From assembly GCA_019454185.1 (NCBI GenBank), contig CP075368.1:3575649-3639648 (forward strand): 64,000 nt of DNA, read 5' to 3'. Shown piece by piece: positions 54,969 through 63,760 of this stretch. Position 1 is the stretch's first letter. Every line of letters starts with the position of its first letter. Source of the stretch: Phycisphaeraceae bacterium (GTDB taxonomy: Bacteria > Planctomycetota > Phycisphaerae > Phycisphaerales > UBA1924). Made by a program: the position numbers and the translations under genes. Under the pieces are notes generated by a model. That model was not told where the DNA came from. It searched no databases and saw only the letters and a list, made by a program, of their open reading frames with translations.

Positions 54969-55296
54969 ACCAAACAGGTATCGGTCAACATGGCCAGAAA
55001 GCGGCAATCTTCGCGCGTCCACCTCGATCTCTCGCGCCACCCGCCGCAGACTCTCTTTGGAGGGGCACCACCCGGAGGCATGTCCCTCTCAAAGACCTGA
55101 CACTGGCAGCGGCGATACAACACCGAATGACGATCCGGCGACCAGTTCAGGGCTTCGTGCCCGGCGTCGAGAGTGCCCTGGTGAACGCGTCACTGACCAG
55201 CATCGGACGCAGCATCCGCCCCCCGCGTCCGCCGATCTCCGAACCCGAAGGCGGCGTTGGATAACGCAAACGGAAATGAACGTGGGCCCCGCCCGC
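54969..55296. other. Gap between pgpH-like gene and ftsK: no gene seen
   Basis: 328 bp without a credible gene, between the stop of the HD protein and the ftsK start. The ftsK promoter should lie here, but I see no good -35/-10 pair, nor a hairpin with T-tract. The gene that usually follows phoH and the HD protein, ybeY, is not present. Confidence 0.6.
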
Positions 55297-57729
55297 TCAA
55301 CCGCTCTGAGGCAGATCCGTGCCGCGCGAAGTTCCGCGTTCCGCGCCGCCTCCCCCGCCCGAAGCCGTCCCCAGCGTTGTTCCCGACGCCGTGCCCGGTG
55401 CAACGTTCCGTGTCTCGCTCGTGGTCGTGTGCGTTCCCATGTTTCGGGCGATCTGCTCGGTGCTCGCGTAACTGATGCGTCCGTGATAGATCGACGCCAG
55501 CGTCTTCGAAACCGATTCCACGATCAACTGCAACTCACGCAGCGTCAGGTCACACTCATCGAACTGCCCGTCCGTCAATCGCTTGGTCGCGATCGCACGC
55601 ACCAGCGCGTCGATGCGGCTCGGCGTCGGCTCCACCAGCGTCCGCGTCGCACTCTCCACAGCATCCGCGACCATCAGGATCGCGACCTCTTTCGTCCGGG
55701 GCCGCGGGCCCGGGTACCGATACTCGAACTCGCTCGGCGAGTCCTTGTCGTCCGAGCCGGGACGCTCCGCCTGCTTCTTCGCGCGATTGAAGAAATACTC
55801 CACAAGCGTCGTGCCGTGGTGGGCCTCGATGAAGTGCATCAACTTCCGGGGAAGCCCGTACTCACGGGCCATCTCCATCCCGTCCTTCACGTGCCCGACA
55901 ATCACAAGCAGCGACATCGCCGGGCTCAGTTTGTCGTGCTTGTTCGGACCGCCGAACTGGTTCTCGACGAAGTACTCCGGCTTGTTGATCTTTCCGATAT
56001 CGTGGTAGAGCGCGCCGACGTATGTCAGCAGCCCATCCGCGCCGATCGCGTCCGCCGCCGCTTCAGCGATCGTCGCCACGTTCAGCGAGTGGTTGTACGT
56101 CCCCGGCGCGCGCTGCTGCAACTCGCGAAGCAGCGGCTGCTTCGGGTCGCGCAACTCGATCAGCGTCATCCCCGTCGTGATGTCAAAGAGACGCTCGATC
56201 GTCGGCAAGAGCCCGAGCGAGACAAAGCCGACGGCAAGCCCGCCCACCGCGGCCCATCCCGCGTCGAACCCCGCGTGCACCAGCGTCGTCTCCGTGATCG
56301 GCCGATCGATCAGACTCACCACCACCATCCCCACGGCCATCGCCGCCGCGTCGAGCACCGCCGTCGCCACCAGCGAGTTGCGATGCCGGATCTCTTTCAA
56401 CCTCCACACCATCACCCCGACGCCCACGATGATCAGCGCCATCACGCCGATCGGCTGGTTGAGCGCGATGCACACCAGGATCCCGTGCAGCACGCCGAAC
56501 GCCAGCGCGACCCGCTGGTCATACGCGATCACCACAATCACCGCGAAGAACACCGTCGGCGCAGTGACCGTCAATCCGAACAGACGCGGATCCGACACGG
56601 TCCCCACGCACGCCAACGCCAGCATCCCGACCGCCAGTGCCGCGAGCGCCGCCATCCGCAGCGGATTCCGCCTCACCGCAGGGCAGAAGAGTACCGCGTA
56701 CCCGGCCATCGCCAGCCCGATCGCCGACACCGCGCCCAGCAGACTGATGTTCCGAACCCGCAGACGCCACGGCTCCGCGAGTTCCTTCCACGCCTCCGCC
56801 TCGGCCCGAACCAGATCGAGCTGCGCTTGCGTCAGCACCTCGCCGCGCCGGAAGAGAATCTGACCCGCCGCGATCGTCCGCACCTCCTGCTCGACCGACT
56901 CCGCCGCGATCGCCTGAGCCGCCGCCGTCGCGCCCGTGTCGAGCGAGTACGTCGGCCTTCCCAACGACCTCACGCGGTTCATCACAAGATCGGCGAGCAC
57001 GCCCGAGAGACCCGCCTGCGTCGCCATCGCGCGCACATCTTCTGAGAAGTGAACCGGGTCCTCCAGGTTCAGCACCGCGCGCCGATTCACGTCCTGCACC
57101 AGACGCGATCCGACCCTGAGCAGGATCGTCGCGTGCAGACCCTCCTGCGACTCCTTCTGGTACGTCGACTTGTCAAGAATCGGACGCCGCTTCAGCGACT
57201 CCACCAGACGCAGCACCCGATCCGACCAGGTCGGCGTGGTCTCCGGCGTGATCGCGCGGATCGCCGCCAGCATCTCGGGCGTAAGCCCGAAAGCCGTCCG
57301 GATCGACGCGTCCACACCATCCAGCGACTCAACCCCCGCCAGCGTCGCCGGCAGGTTCGTCAGAGACTTCGTCAGTTCCTCGAACAGCACATCATCCGCA
57401 ACATACACCCGCGGCGTGCGCTCCCTCGCCTCATCGCGTTTCCGGCGCGTCGTCTCCGGGTCCTCCACCTTGAACTCGACCCGAGACACGTGCGTCCAAT
57501 TCATCACCCGCCCGGATGCGACCAGCGGGTGTGCCCGCGTCCACACCGTCAGGGACCAGCACGCCGCCACAAACAGCAGCGTGATCGCCGCGCCCCACCC
57601 AAGACGAGGCGATTGCAGCATCGTCCCGATTCGTTCCCGCATGGAACGCCCGCGCAACCGCGACACCCGCCGCGGCCGCGCCGAGCGCCGCGTTCCCTTC
57701 GCCAGCGACTTTGAAGGCAGTCCGCTCAT
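55297..57729 (-). CDS. 7TM-HD phosphohydrolase (PgpH-like)
   Basis: 810 aa. N-terminal membrane anchor (about 45-62), an extracytoplasmic region (about 80-320), six or seven membrane segments (about 330-510) and a cytoplasmic HD domain with H547 (YNHSLN) and HD at 576-577 (ALYHDIGKINKPEYF). Family members such as PgpH hydrolyse cyclic-di-AMP. Whether this organism makes c-di-AMP cannot be seen in this window. Its start overlaps the phoH stop by 4 bp (ATGA), as in the usual phoH-pgpH pair. The C-terminal 40 residues are Gly/Thr-rich. Confidence 0.88.
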   Translation of the reverse strand: MSGLPSKSLAKGTRRSARPRRVSRLRGRSMRERIGTMLQSPRLGWGAAITLLFVAACWSLTVWTRAHPLVASGRVMNWTHVSRVEFKVEDPETTRRKRDEARERTPRVYVADDVLFEELTKSLTNLPATLAGVESLDGVDASIRTAFGLTPEMLAAIRAITPETTPTWSDRVLRLVESLKRRPILDKSTYQKESQEGLHATILLRVGSRLVQDVNRRAVLNLEDPVHFSEDVRAMATQAGLSGVLADLVMNRVRSLGRPTYSLDTGATAAAQAIAAESVEQEVRTIAAGQILFRRGEVLTQAQLDLVRAEAEAWKELAEPWRLRVRNISLLGAVSAIGLAMAGYAVLFCPAVRRNPLRMAALAALAVGMLALACVGTVSDPRLFGLTVTAPTVFFAVIVVIAYDQRVALAFGVLHGILVCIALNQPIGVMALIIVGVGVMVWRLKEIRHRNSLVATAVLDAAAMAVGMVVVSLIDRPITETTLVHAGFDAGWAAVGGLAVGFVSLGLLPTIERLFDITTGMTLIELRDPKQPLLRELQQRAPGTYNHSLNVATIAEAAADAIGADGLLTYVGALYHDIGKINKPEYFVENQFGGPNKHDKLSPAMSLLVIVGHVKDGMEMAREYGLPRKLMHFIEAHHGTTLVEYFFNRAKKQAERPGSDDKDSPSEFEYRYPGPRPRTKEVAILMVADAVESATRTLVEPTPSRIDALVRAIATKRLTDGQFDECDLTLRELQLIVESVSKTLASIYHGRISYASTEQIARNMGTHTTTSETRNVAPGTASGTTLGTASGGGGGAERGTSRGTDLPQSG

Positions 57730-58709
57730 GCGCCGCCCGCCCCCCCCGGCACGCCGCCATCCGCGCGCCCCTCGGCTTCCGCTGCATACGCGTCCACGAT
57801 CTTCTGCACCAATGGGTGCCGCACCACATCCTCACGCGTCAGATTCACAAGCCCGATCCCCTGCACCCGGCGAAGCCGACGGACCGCATCGATCAGCCCC
57901 GACTCACGCGGGTCCGGCAGATCGATCTGCGTCGTGTCCCCCGTGATGATCATCTTTGAGCCGTGGCCCATCCGCGTCAGGAACATCTGCATCTGCCCGC
58001 GGGTCGTGTTCTGCGCCTCATCCAGGATGATCGCCGCGTTGTTCAGCGTTCTGCCTCGCATGAACGCCAGAGGCACAAGCTCCACCACATCGCTCTCCAT
58101 GAAGCGACGAATCTGCGCATACTCCATCATGTCGTGCAGCGCATCAAGCAGCGGCCGCAGATACGGGTTCACCTTCGCCTCGATGTCCCCCGGCAGGAAT
58201 CCGAGCTTCTCGCCCGCCTCGACCGCCGGTCTTGCAAGCACAACCTTCCGCACCTGCTCCGTCCGCAGCAGATGCACCGCCGCCGCTACCGCGAGATACG
58301 TCTTGCCCGTCCCCGCCGGCCCGGTCGCGATCACGAGGTCGTTGCTGTTGATCGCATCGATATAGACCCGCTGGTTCTCCGACCTCGCGGTGATCTGGCG
58401 ACCGCCCGCATACGCCGAAAGCCGGAACCCCGATCCGTTCTCCGAGTCCCTTCGCCCCGACTCCGTCGCGATCAGGTCCAGCACCTGCTCGCGCGACAGG
58501 GGCTCACCCTGACGCGAAGCCCGCCCGATCCGGTCGATCACCGCCCTGGCCACAGAAACCGCCGCGTGATCTCCGCTCACTCGGATGGTATCGTCACGTG
58601 CCGTAACACTGACCCCGAGTGTCTCGCGCAGCATCTTCAGGTTCCGCTCCGCAGACCCAAGCAGGCCCACACGCTCAGGACCAGCAGGAACGTGTATCGT
58701 GAGTTCCAA
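57726..58709 (-). CDS. PhoH-family ATPase
   Basis: 327 aa. Seen: an N-terminal KH-like segment (about 1-65, HAAVSVARAVIDRIGR), GPAGTGKT P-loop at 130-137, VLARPAVEAGEKLGFLPGD, RTLNNAAIILDEAQNTTRGQMQMFLTRMG and GDTTQIDLPDPRESGL. PhoH proteins are ATPases implicated in RNA metabolism and usually lie before an HD phosphohydrolase and ybeY; here the HD protein follows but ybeY does not. Confidence 0.92.
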   Translation of the reverse strand: MELTIHVPAGPERVGLLGSAERNLKMLRETLGVSVTARDDTIRVSGDHAAVSVARAVIDRIGRASRQGEPLSREQVLDLIATESGRRDSENGSGFRLSAYAGGRQITARSENQRVYIDAINSNDLVIATGPAGTGKTYLAVAAAVHLLRTEQVRKVVLARPAVEAGEKLGFLPGDIEAKVNPYLRPLLDALHDMMEYAQIRRFMESDVVELVPLAFMRGRTLNNAAIILDEAQNTTRGQMQMFLTRMGHGSKMIITGDTTQIDLPDPRESGLIDAVRRLRRVQGIGLVNLTREDVVRHPLVQKIVDAYAAEAEGRADGGVPGGAGGA

Positions 58710-58885
58710 GTGTCGATTGCTCCGGTGTCCGGCTGCCCCGGACCAGACTCAATGATCCTGACCCAATGAACCAGTGTATGGAGAGATCGGTTCGATCGAG
58801 ACCGATCAAAGACCGTTCAAGCCACATGACACCTGTACAAGGGACATCATCACACCCCATCGGCCCGCCGCCGCAGAGCCAACCC

Positions 58886-59326
58886 ATGACACCCCGTAAG
58901 CCCCTCGCACTGCTTGCCGCTCTGTATATAGGTGGCATCACCGGGGCGATGGGGGGGTGCGAGGGCGTCCCCGCCACCATCGACCGCAAAGAAGGCAGCT
59001 CGGCCCAGGATAGCGGCCTCAGCGATGCCGACGACATCAACGTCTCCATCGATGCCGCACTCGCACGTGCCGGGATTGCCCCCGTCGCCGTCGAGAACAG
59101 GCCCGATGGCTCACGCGTCTGGGAACTCCGTAACGCCCGTGACGAACCCGGCGAACTCATCGTCAGGGTCGGGTCTGCCCAGACCGAAGGCGGGCCGATC
59201 CCTGTCCACATGACGTGCCGCATCGGTCGCTTCGGCGACCCAGAGACCGAACGCCTCATCCTCGAATCCGCCGCCAAGCGGATGGAGCAACTCCGGGGCC
59301 GCGGCGTCTACCGCATCACGTGGTAA
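58886..59326 (+). CDS. Small lipoprotein of unknown function
   Basis: 146 aa. The hydrophobic start LALLAALYIGGITGAMGGC carries a probable lipobox with Cys near residue 23. The mature part has an ISIDAALARAGI-like helix and a short strand-rich C-terminal part (GELIVRVGSAQTEGGPIPVHMTCRIG). ATG 58886 is preferred because it places the signal at the N-terminus; longer in-frame starts at 58826 and 58766 exist. The last 11 bp overlap the convergent sensor kinase gene. Confidence 0.65.
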   Translation: MTPRKPLALLAALYIGGITGAMGGCEGVPATIDRKEGSSAQDSGLSDADDINVSIDAALARAGIAPVAVENRPDGSRVWELRNARDEPGELIVRVGSAQTEGGPIPVHMTCRIGRFGDPETERLILESAAKRMEQLRGRGVYRITW

Positions 59327-60803
59327 GCCGGGCATCGCTGCCCGCCGACCCTGTCTCAACCGCATCCGGCAGCTCGACGCGCATCGTCGTTCCCTGCTTC
59401 CACACCGAGTCCACCGAGATCCGCCCACCCAGCGCACGCACCGCGTGCTTCACGATCGCCAGACCCAGCCCGGTGCCGCGCTTCCCGTTCCCCGCTCGCG
59501 CGGGATCCGCCTGAAAGAACCGCTCGAAGATCCGCGCCTGCAGCCCGATCGGGATGCCGATGCCCAGGTCGATCACTTCGACGACCAGATCCGCTCGCTC
59601 CGTCAGGTCGCTCTGCTGCGCTCCCGGCGTCAGACGCACGCGCACCGTCGATCCGGCATACGCGAATTTCGTCGAGTTCTCGATCAGATTCCGCAGAATC
59701 AGCCCGAACAGCCGCTGATCCGTCCGAATCACGCGCGTGCTCGGATCGATCTCAAAGCTCAGCGTCAGCTTCCTCTCAGCGCACGCAGACTCGAAGTGCC
59801 CTGAGAGCTCGTCCGCCACCGCGTCCATCGACACCGGCACACGCTCAACCGAAGTCTCGATCGTCTCTACTTTCGAGAGATCCATCAGATCGCGGCAGAG
59901 ATCCTCAAGCCGCGTCGTCGCGCCCGCGATCGTCCGCAGAAACCTCGCCCTCGCCTCAGGGTCATCGTCCGCCGCGTCCTGGATCGTCTCGACAGACGCC
60001 CGAATAGCCGCCAGCGGCGTGCGCAACTCGTGCGACGCGTTCGCCACGAAGTCCGTCTTCAACTGCACCGCCGTCGCCAGTTCCGTCACATCCCGAAAGG
60101 TCATCGCAACCGCGCAGCGGCGCGGCCGTCGCACCCCGTCCTCCTCAATCGCCGGCACCACACCCGGGGCCAAGCCCTCCTCCCGATCCGCCCGGCTCCC
60201 GAGAGGCATCGCCGAGACATCCAGAATCAGTGCGCCGCCCGGGCGGGCCAGACGCACGCGCGCCTGACGCGCTGAGCCGCGCCGCGCCCCAGATGCCAGC
60301 GCAACCACGACCGGCTGCGTGAAGATCTCTTCGACGTGGCGTCCCTCGAGCGAAGGACCGAACAACGCGTGCGCCGCGTCGTTCGCGATCCACGCGACCC
60401 CCGAAGGGTCGAGCCCGATGATCGCCACATCAATCTCGACCACGAGCGCCTCGAGCGCGTCCCGCCTCTCGCGGATCCCTTGACCCGATCGATCAATACG
60501 CTCCGCCAACTCACTCGTCGTCTCAGGCCCAGCGACTGGCGAGTCGCCCACTCGCTCCCACACCTCACGCACCAACTCGCGCCGCGCCCACTCGCGCTCG
60601 GCACTTAAGAGATCGTTCGCACGCAGCAGCGCGACCGTCCCGACCACGCCCAGCAGGATCAGCAGCGGAGCCGCAACCCAGCTCGCCAACCCGACAGAGA
60701 GGCCGATCCCAACGCACACCAACAGCGCGGCCATCGCAATGGCGACGAATCTCGCGCGGGCGACCGCGGCCGAACTCTGGTTCCTCTCACGATCCGCACT
60801 CAT
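59316..60803 (-). CDS. Sensor histidine kinase (PhoR-like)
   Basis: 495 aa inner-membrane kinase. Two membrane segments (about 18-60), a PAS-like sensor region (about 118-245), then HisKA with the phosphorylated His258 in FVANASHELRTPL, and HATPase with the N box LRNLIENSTKFA, G1 DLGIGIP and G2 GTGLGLAIVKH. The short external loop and PAS domain match PhoR-type kinases. It lies just downstream (58 bp) of the response regulator on the same strand. Confidence 0.88.
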   Translation of the reverse strand: MSADRERNQSSAAVARARFVAIAMAALLVCVGIGLSVGLASWVAAPLLILLGVVGTVALLRANDLLSAEREWARRELVREVWERVGDSPVAGPETTSELAERIDRSGQGIRERRDALEALVVEIDVAIIGLDPSGVAWIANDAAHALFGPSLEGRHVEEIFTQPVVVALASGARRGSARQARVRLARPGGALILDVSAMPLGSRADREEGLAPGVVPAIEEDGVRRPRRCAVAMTFRDVTELATAVQLKTDFVANASHELRTPLAAIRASVETIQDAADDDPEARARFLRTIAGATTRLEDLCRDLMDLSKVETIETSVERVPVSMDAVADELSGHFESACAERKLTLSFEIDPSTRVIRTDQRLFGLILRNLIENSTKFAYAGSTVRVRLTPGAQQSDLTERADLVVEVIDLGIGIPIGLQARIFERFFQADPARAGNGKRGTGLGLAIVKHAVRALGGRISVDSVWKQGTTMRVELPDAVETGSAGSDARLTT

Positions 60804-60861
60804 GGCATGCCGATTGTCGCACCATCACCCGCACAACGCGAACCAGACCCGCCGCCCTCGC

Positions 60862-61569
60862 TCACTCATCCCCCTCGTCCGGCTCGTCCGCGATGCGGTA
60901 CCCGACGCCCCGCACCGTCTTCACGAGGTGCGACCAGCGCCCAAGCTTCTTCCGGATCGCCGTCACATGCACGTCGATGGTCCGCTCCGTGACCGTGATC
61001 CCCGGCCCCATCGCTCGCGCCATCAACGCCGAGCGGCTCAACACGCGACCGTTCGCCTGCAGCAGCGAGACCAACAGGCGAAACTCCGTCACGGTCAGTT
61101 TCACCGGCTCGCCGTCGACCGTGGCCTCATGCGTCCCAAGATCCAACTGAACGCCCTGGATCTCCAGCGTCTGTCGATCCTGCGTCGGTCCCCTCGACCG
61201 ACGAAGCAGCGACTCGACCCTCGCCATCAGCACCTTCACCGAGAACGGCTTGGTCACATAATCATCCGCGCCCACGGTCAGGCCGACGACCTGATCGACC
61301 TCCTCGCTCTTGGCCGTCAGCATGATCACAGGCAACTTTGCCGTCGCCGCCTCCGAACGCAAGCGCGTCAGCACCTCAGTTCCAGACAGCCCCGGCATCA
61401 TCACATCCAGGATCACAAGATCCGGATGCACCTTGGCGACCTGCTGCAACGCCTGCCTCCCGTCAGTGGCGATAGAGGTCTCATAACCACTTTTCTTCAA
61501 GTTGTATGACACCAGATCAACAAGATCGCTCTCGTCATCGACGACCAGGATGTGGGCCGCGGCAGGCAT
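60862..61569 (-). CDS. OmpR/PhoB-family response regulator
   Basis: 235 aa. Receiver domain with acidic pair D11/D12, phosphoacceptor Asp55 (ILDVMMP), conserved Lys in VTKPFS; then a winged-helix DNA-binding domain ending in TERTIDVHVTAIRKKLG and VKTVRGVGYRI. Closest in layout to PhoB. Start ATG 61569 (MPAAAHILVV); a longer TTG form begins at 61590. Divergent from a phosphate-type porin across 462 bp. Phosphate control is an inference from the neighbours. Confidence 0.9.
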   Translation of the reverse strand: MPAAAHILVVDDESDLVDLVSYNLKKSGYETSIATDGRQALQQVAKVHPDLVILDVMMPGLSGTEVLTRLRSEAATAKLPVIMLTAKSEEVDQVVGLTVGADDYVTKPFSVKVLMARVESLLRRSRGPTQDRQTLEIQGVQLDLGTHEATVDGEPVKLTVTEFRLLVSLLQANGRVLSRSALMARAMGPGITVTERTIDVHVTAIRKKLGRWSHLVKTVRGVGYRIADEPDEGDE

Positions 61570-62031
61570 GTGTAAACCGCCTATTCGCAATGGATTACGG
61601 TCATTCGATCAAAAACCGATTCGATTGTGAAGAGCGTAGACGCACCCCCCCGGCCTCTGCCAGCCCTTTCCCGTTTGGATTGCGCGAAGTGTGGCGAGCA
61701 TCGCACTCACCCGGTAAAAATCCCTTTCCTCTGTCCTGGCAAGCACTTGCGCCAGAATAGGGGGGCTGGGGCCTGCTGTCGGGGGTCTGAGCGCACATCC
61801 TGCGACTGGACAGCAAAGAGAGTAAGTACTAGCATATTTCTCCGAGATTGTGTTGAACTCTCGGACGTTCGGACCGATGGACCCTGTGGACCAACCCGGC
61901 GATGCCTCCTCGTGGGGCGCACCAATCGGCGGGACACGCGGCGTCAAACCCGCAGTTTGAAAAGCGTAGTCAGGACTAGCATTGGAACTTGCGGCTGCTA
62001 ACATGCAGCCCACCCTTCGAAGGAGTTAAGC
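61570..62031. other. Intergenic region between PhoB-like gene and porin: candidate control sites
   Basis: No gene seen. It contains an inverted repeat TCAAAC-N5-GTTTGA at 61944-61960 and two copies of ACTAGCAT (61828-61835, 61975-61982). ATTCG occurs three times at 61583, 61603 and 61619 near the regulator start. I do not see a canonical Pho box. GAAGGAG before the porin start is a strong Shine-Dalgarno site. Confidence 0.5.
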
Positions 62032-63309
62032 ATGAAGAAGACGACTGCACTGTTTCTCGTGGCGGGCCTGGCGACCATCGCCAGCGCTCAGGACCCCACC
62101 CTTGACCAGTCTCGCGCTGAGCTGGCCAACATGAAGGCCGACGCCGCCAATCGCACCTCGCTCCTCGCCGCTGGCGCTGACGCCGGCCACGATGGCAAGG
62201 GCTTCTACATGGCGGACGGCGACAACTTCCGCCTCAACGTCGGCGGACAGGTCCAGTTCCGCTACAACATGAACTTCCGCGATCGTGACTCCGCTCCCGA
62301 TCAGAACGACGAGTTCACCCACGGCTTCCAGACTCGCCGCACCAAGCTCGAGTTCACCGGCAACGTCCTCAACCCCAACCTCCACTTCATGGTTGTCGGT
62401 GCCTTCAACGCCGGCGACAAGACCACCGAGGTCGGTGAGGAGTCCTTCAGCAGCGGCGGCGGCAACTTCGTCCTCGAGGACGCCTGGGTCGCTTACGACT
62501 TCAACGAGAACCTGACCATGTCCTGGGGTCAGTTCAAGGTCCCCTTCAACCGCGAGGAGATGGTCTCCAGCAAGTACCAGCTCGCGGCTGATCGTTCCAC
62601 CATGAACGAGACCTTCAACGCCGACCGCACCCAGGGCCTCGCCCTTGAGTGGCACAACGACAACTTCCGCATCATCGGCGCCTTCACCGATGGCTACCGC
62701 GCTGCCAACAGCGACTTCACCAGCAGCGCTGAGGCCGACTACGCCCTCACCGCACGCATCGAGTACAACACCGTCGGTTCCTGGAGCCGCTTCAAGGACT
62801 TCACCTCGTGGCGCTCCGCTGAGAACGTCGGCCTCCTCTTCGGTGGTGCGGTCCACTGGCAGGACGGCGGCGAGACCGGCGGCACCATCGACTCCGAGCT
62901 CTTCGGCCTCACCGCCGACGTCAGCGTCGAGGGCAAGGGCTGGAACCTCTTCGGCGCGGTCATCTGGACCAACACCGAGCCCGCCAGCTCTTCCGATCGC
63001 GATGACTGGGGCTTCGTCGTTCAGGGCGGCGTCTTCGTCACCAACAAGGACGAGCTCTTCGCCCGCTGGGACATGCTCTTCCCGGATAGCGACGCTGCCG
63101 GCGACGATGACTTCACGACCCTCACCTTCGGCTGGAACCACTACTTCGTCGAAGAGTCCCACGCCGCCAAGCTGACGGTTGACGTCCTCTGGTACCTCGA
63201 TCGCACTGACGAGACCGACATCGTTTCCCCCAGCACCGGCTACAACCTCCTCCCCTCCTCCGATGACGATCAGTGGGGCATCCGGGCCCAGTTCCAGCTC
63301 CTGTTCTGA
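62032..63309 (+). CDS. Phosphate-selective porin (OprO/OprP-like)
   Basis: 425 aa outer-membrane beta-barrel. A clear signal peptide (KKTTALFLVAGLATIASA, cut before QD), a helical start, then alternating amphipathic strands; NFRLNVGGQVQFRYNMNFRD, TRRTKLEFTGNVLNPNLHFMVV, WVAYDFNENLTMSWGQFKVPFNRE and a C-terminal aromatic strand ending in QFQLLF, as in porins of the OprO/OprP family. Family members take up phosphate or polyphosphate. GAAGGAG upstream and highly biased codons (GCC, CTC, ACC) suggest strong expression. It is followed by an intrinsic terminator. Confidence 0.9.
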   Translation: MKKTTALFLVAGLATIASAQDPTLDQSRAELANMKADAANRTSLLAAGADAGHDGKGFYMADGDNFRLNVGGQVQFRYNMNFRDRDSAPDQNDEFTHGFQTRRTKLEFTGNVLNPNLHFMVVGAFNAGDKTTEVGEESFSSGGGNFVLEDAWVAYDFNENLTMSWGQFKVPFNREEMVSSKYQLAADRSTMNETFNADRTQGLALEWHNDNFRIIGAFTDGYRAANSDFTSSAEADYALTARIEYNTVGSWSRFKDFTSWRSAENVGLLFGGAVHWQDGGETGGTIDSELFGLTADVSVEGKGWNLFGAVIWTNTEPASSSDRDDWGFVVQGGVFVTNKDELFARWDMLFPDSDAAGDDDFTTLTFGWNHYFVEESHAAKLTVDVLWYLDRTDETDIVSPSTGYNLLPSSDDDQWGIRAQFQLLF

Positions 63310-63392
63310 TCCTGGCTCTACTTGGGATCCAGGGCTGAAACACACACCCAGGCCCTCAAGGCCAGTTCTCCGGGTGTGAAAACGCGACTACA

Positions 63393-63427
63393 CCGGGCGG
63401 GCCGCAAGGTCCGCCCGGTTGCTTTTT
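63393..63427 (+). terminator. Intrinsic terminator of the porin gene
   Basis: An 11-bp stem (CCGGGCGGGCC / GGTCCGCCCGG, one G-T pair) with a GCAA loop at 63393-63418, followed by TTGCTTTTT. This is the clearest Rho-independent terminator in the window, 84 bp after the porin stop. Confidence 0.93.
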
Positions 63428-63595
63428 GCTTCCTGCATGCCGCGGTGGACGGCTCAGCGATCGCCTGACTGAGCCCGGCAACACGCCAGTTCGTAGGCAA
63501 GTCTTGCACTCATCGTGCATCAGCTCGATGACCGCCCCCTTTGCCCCCTCCGCCCCTTCCTGCCTCCGCGGCTCCTGCCTTATGCCTTCCCCACT

Positions 63596-63627
63596 CTGTC
63601 ACTGCGTCACTTCGTCACTCCGTCACT
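63596..63627 (+). repeat. Single-sided 8-bp repeat array
   Basis: Four degenerate units ending in GTCACT: CTGTCACT, GCGTCACT, TCGTCACT, CCGTCACT, then a run of T. Same family as the arrays at 13.8-14.2 kb and 31.4 kb, but without an inverted partner nearby. Confidence 0.75.
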
Positions 63628-63687
63628 TTTTTCCTCCCTCCCCTATCCCCTTCTCTCCCAACGACTTCCAATATCTGTTCCAACAGA

Positions 63688-63709
63688 CACTGACAGACGT
63701 CTGTCAGTG
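63688..63709. promoter_or_regulatory. Perfect 22-bp palindrome, candidate operator
   Basis: Half-site CACTGACAGAC followed directly by its exact reverse complement, centred on GACGTC. It lies 52 bp before the ATG at 63761. The size and symmetry fit a dimeric repressor operator, for example of the TetR class; no regulator gene is visible in the window. Confidence 0.7.
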
Positions 63710-63760
63710 ACGCACCCACCCCGCGCTTGCATCCACGCGGCCGCGTCGTACATTCCAGGC

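Larger units (their letters stand above)
63310..63760. other. Intergenic region with terminator, repeat array and palindrome: no gene seen
   Basis: Between the porin and the unknown gene at 63761. Holds the terminator (63393-63427), a single-sided 8-bp repeat array (63596-63627), a pyrimidine-rich tract and the 22-bp palindrome (63688-63709). No credible reading frame on either strand. Confidence 0.7.

Noticed and set aside
54838-57045. Long plus-strand frame over the HD protein and the gap before ftsK
   Set aside because: Arg/His-rich shadow of the membrane protein; no motif or start signal.
61570-62031. Canonical Pho box upstream of the porin
   Set aside because: I could not find two well-spaced CTGTCAT-like direct repeats; only weak short repeats are present.
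62026-63345. Long acidic open frame antisense to the porin
   Set aside because: It is a mirror of the highly biased porin codons (GCC, CTC, ACC), with a repetitive Glu/Val/Gly composition and no ribosome site. The porin on the plus strand is clearly the gene.
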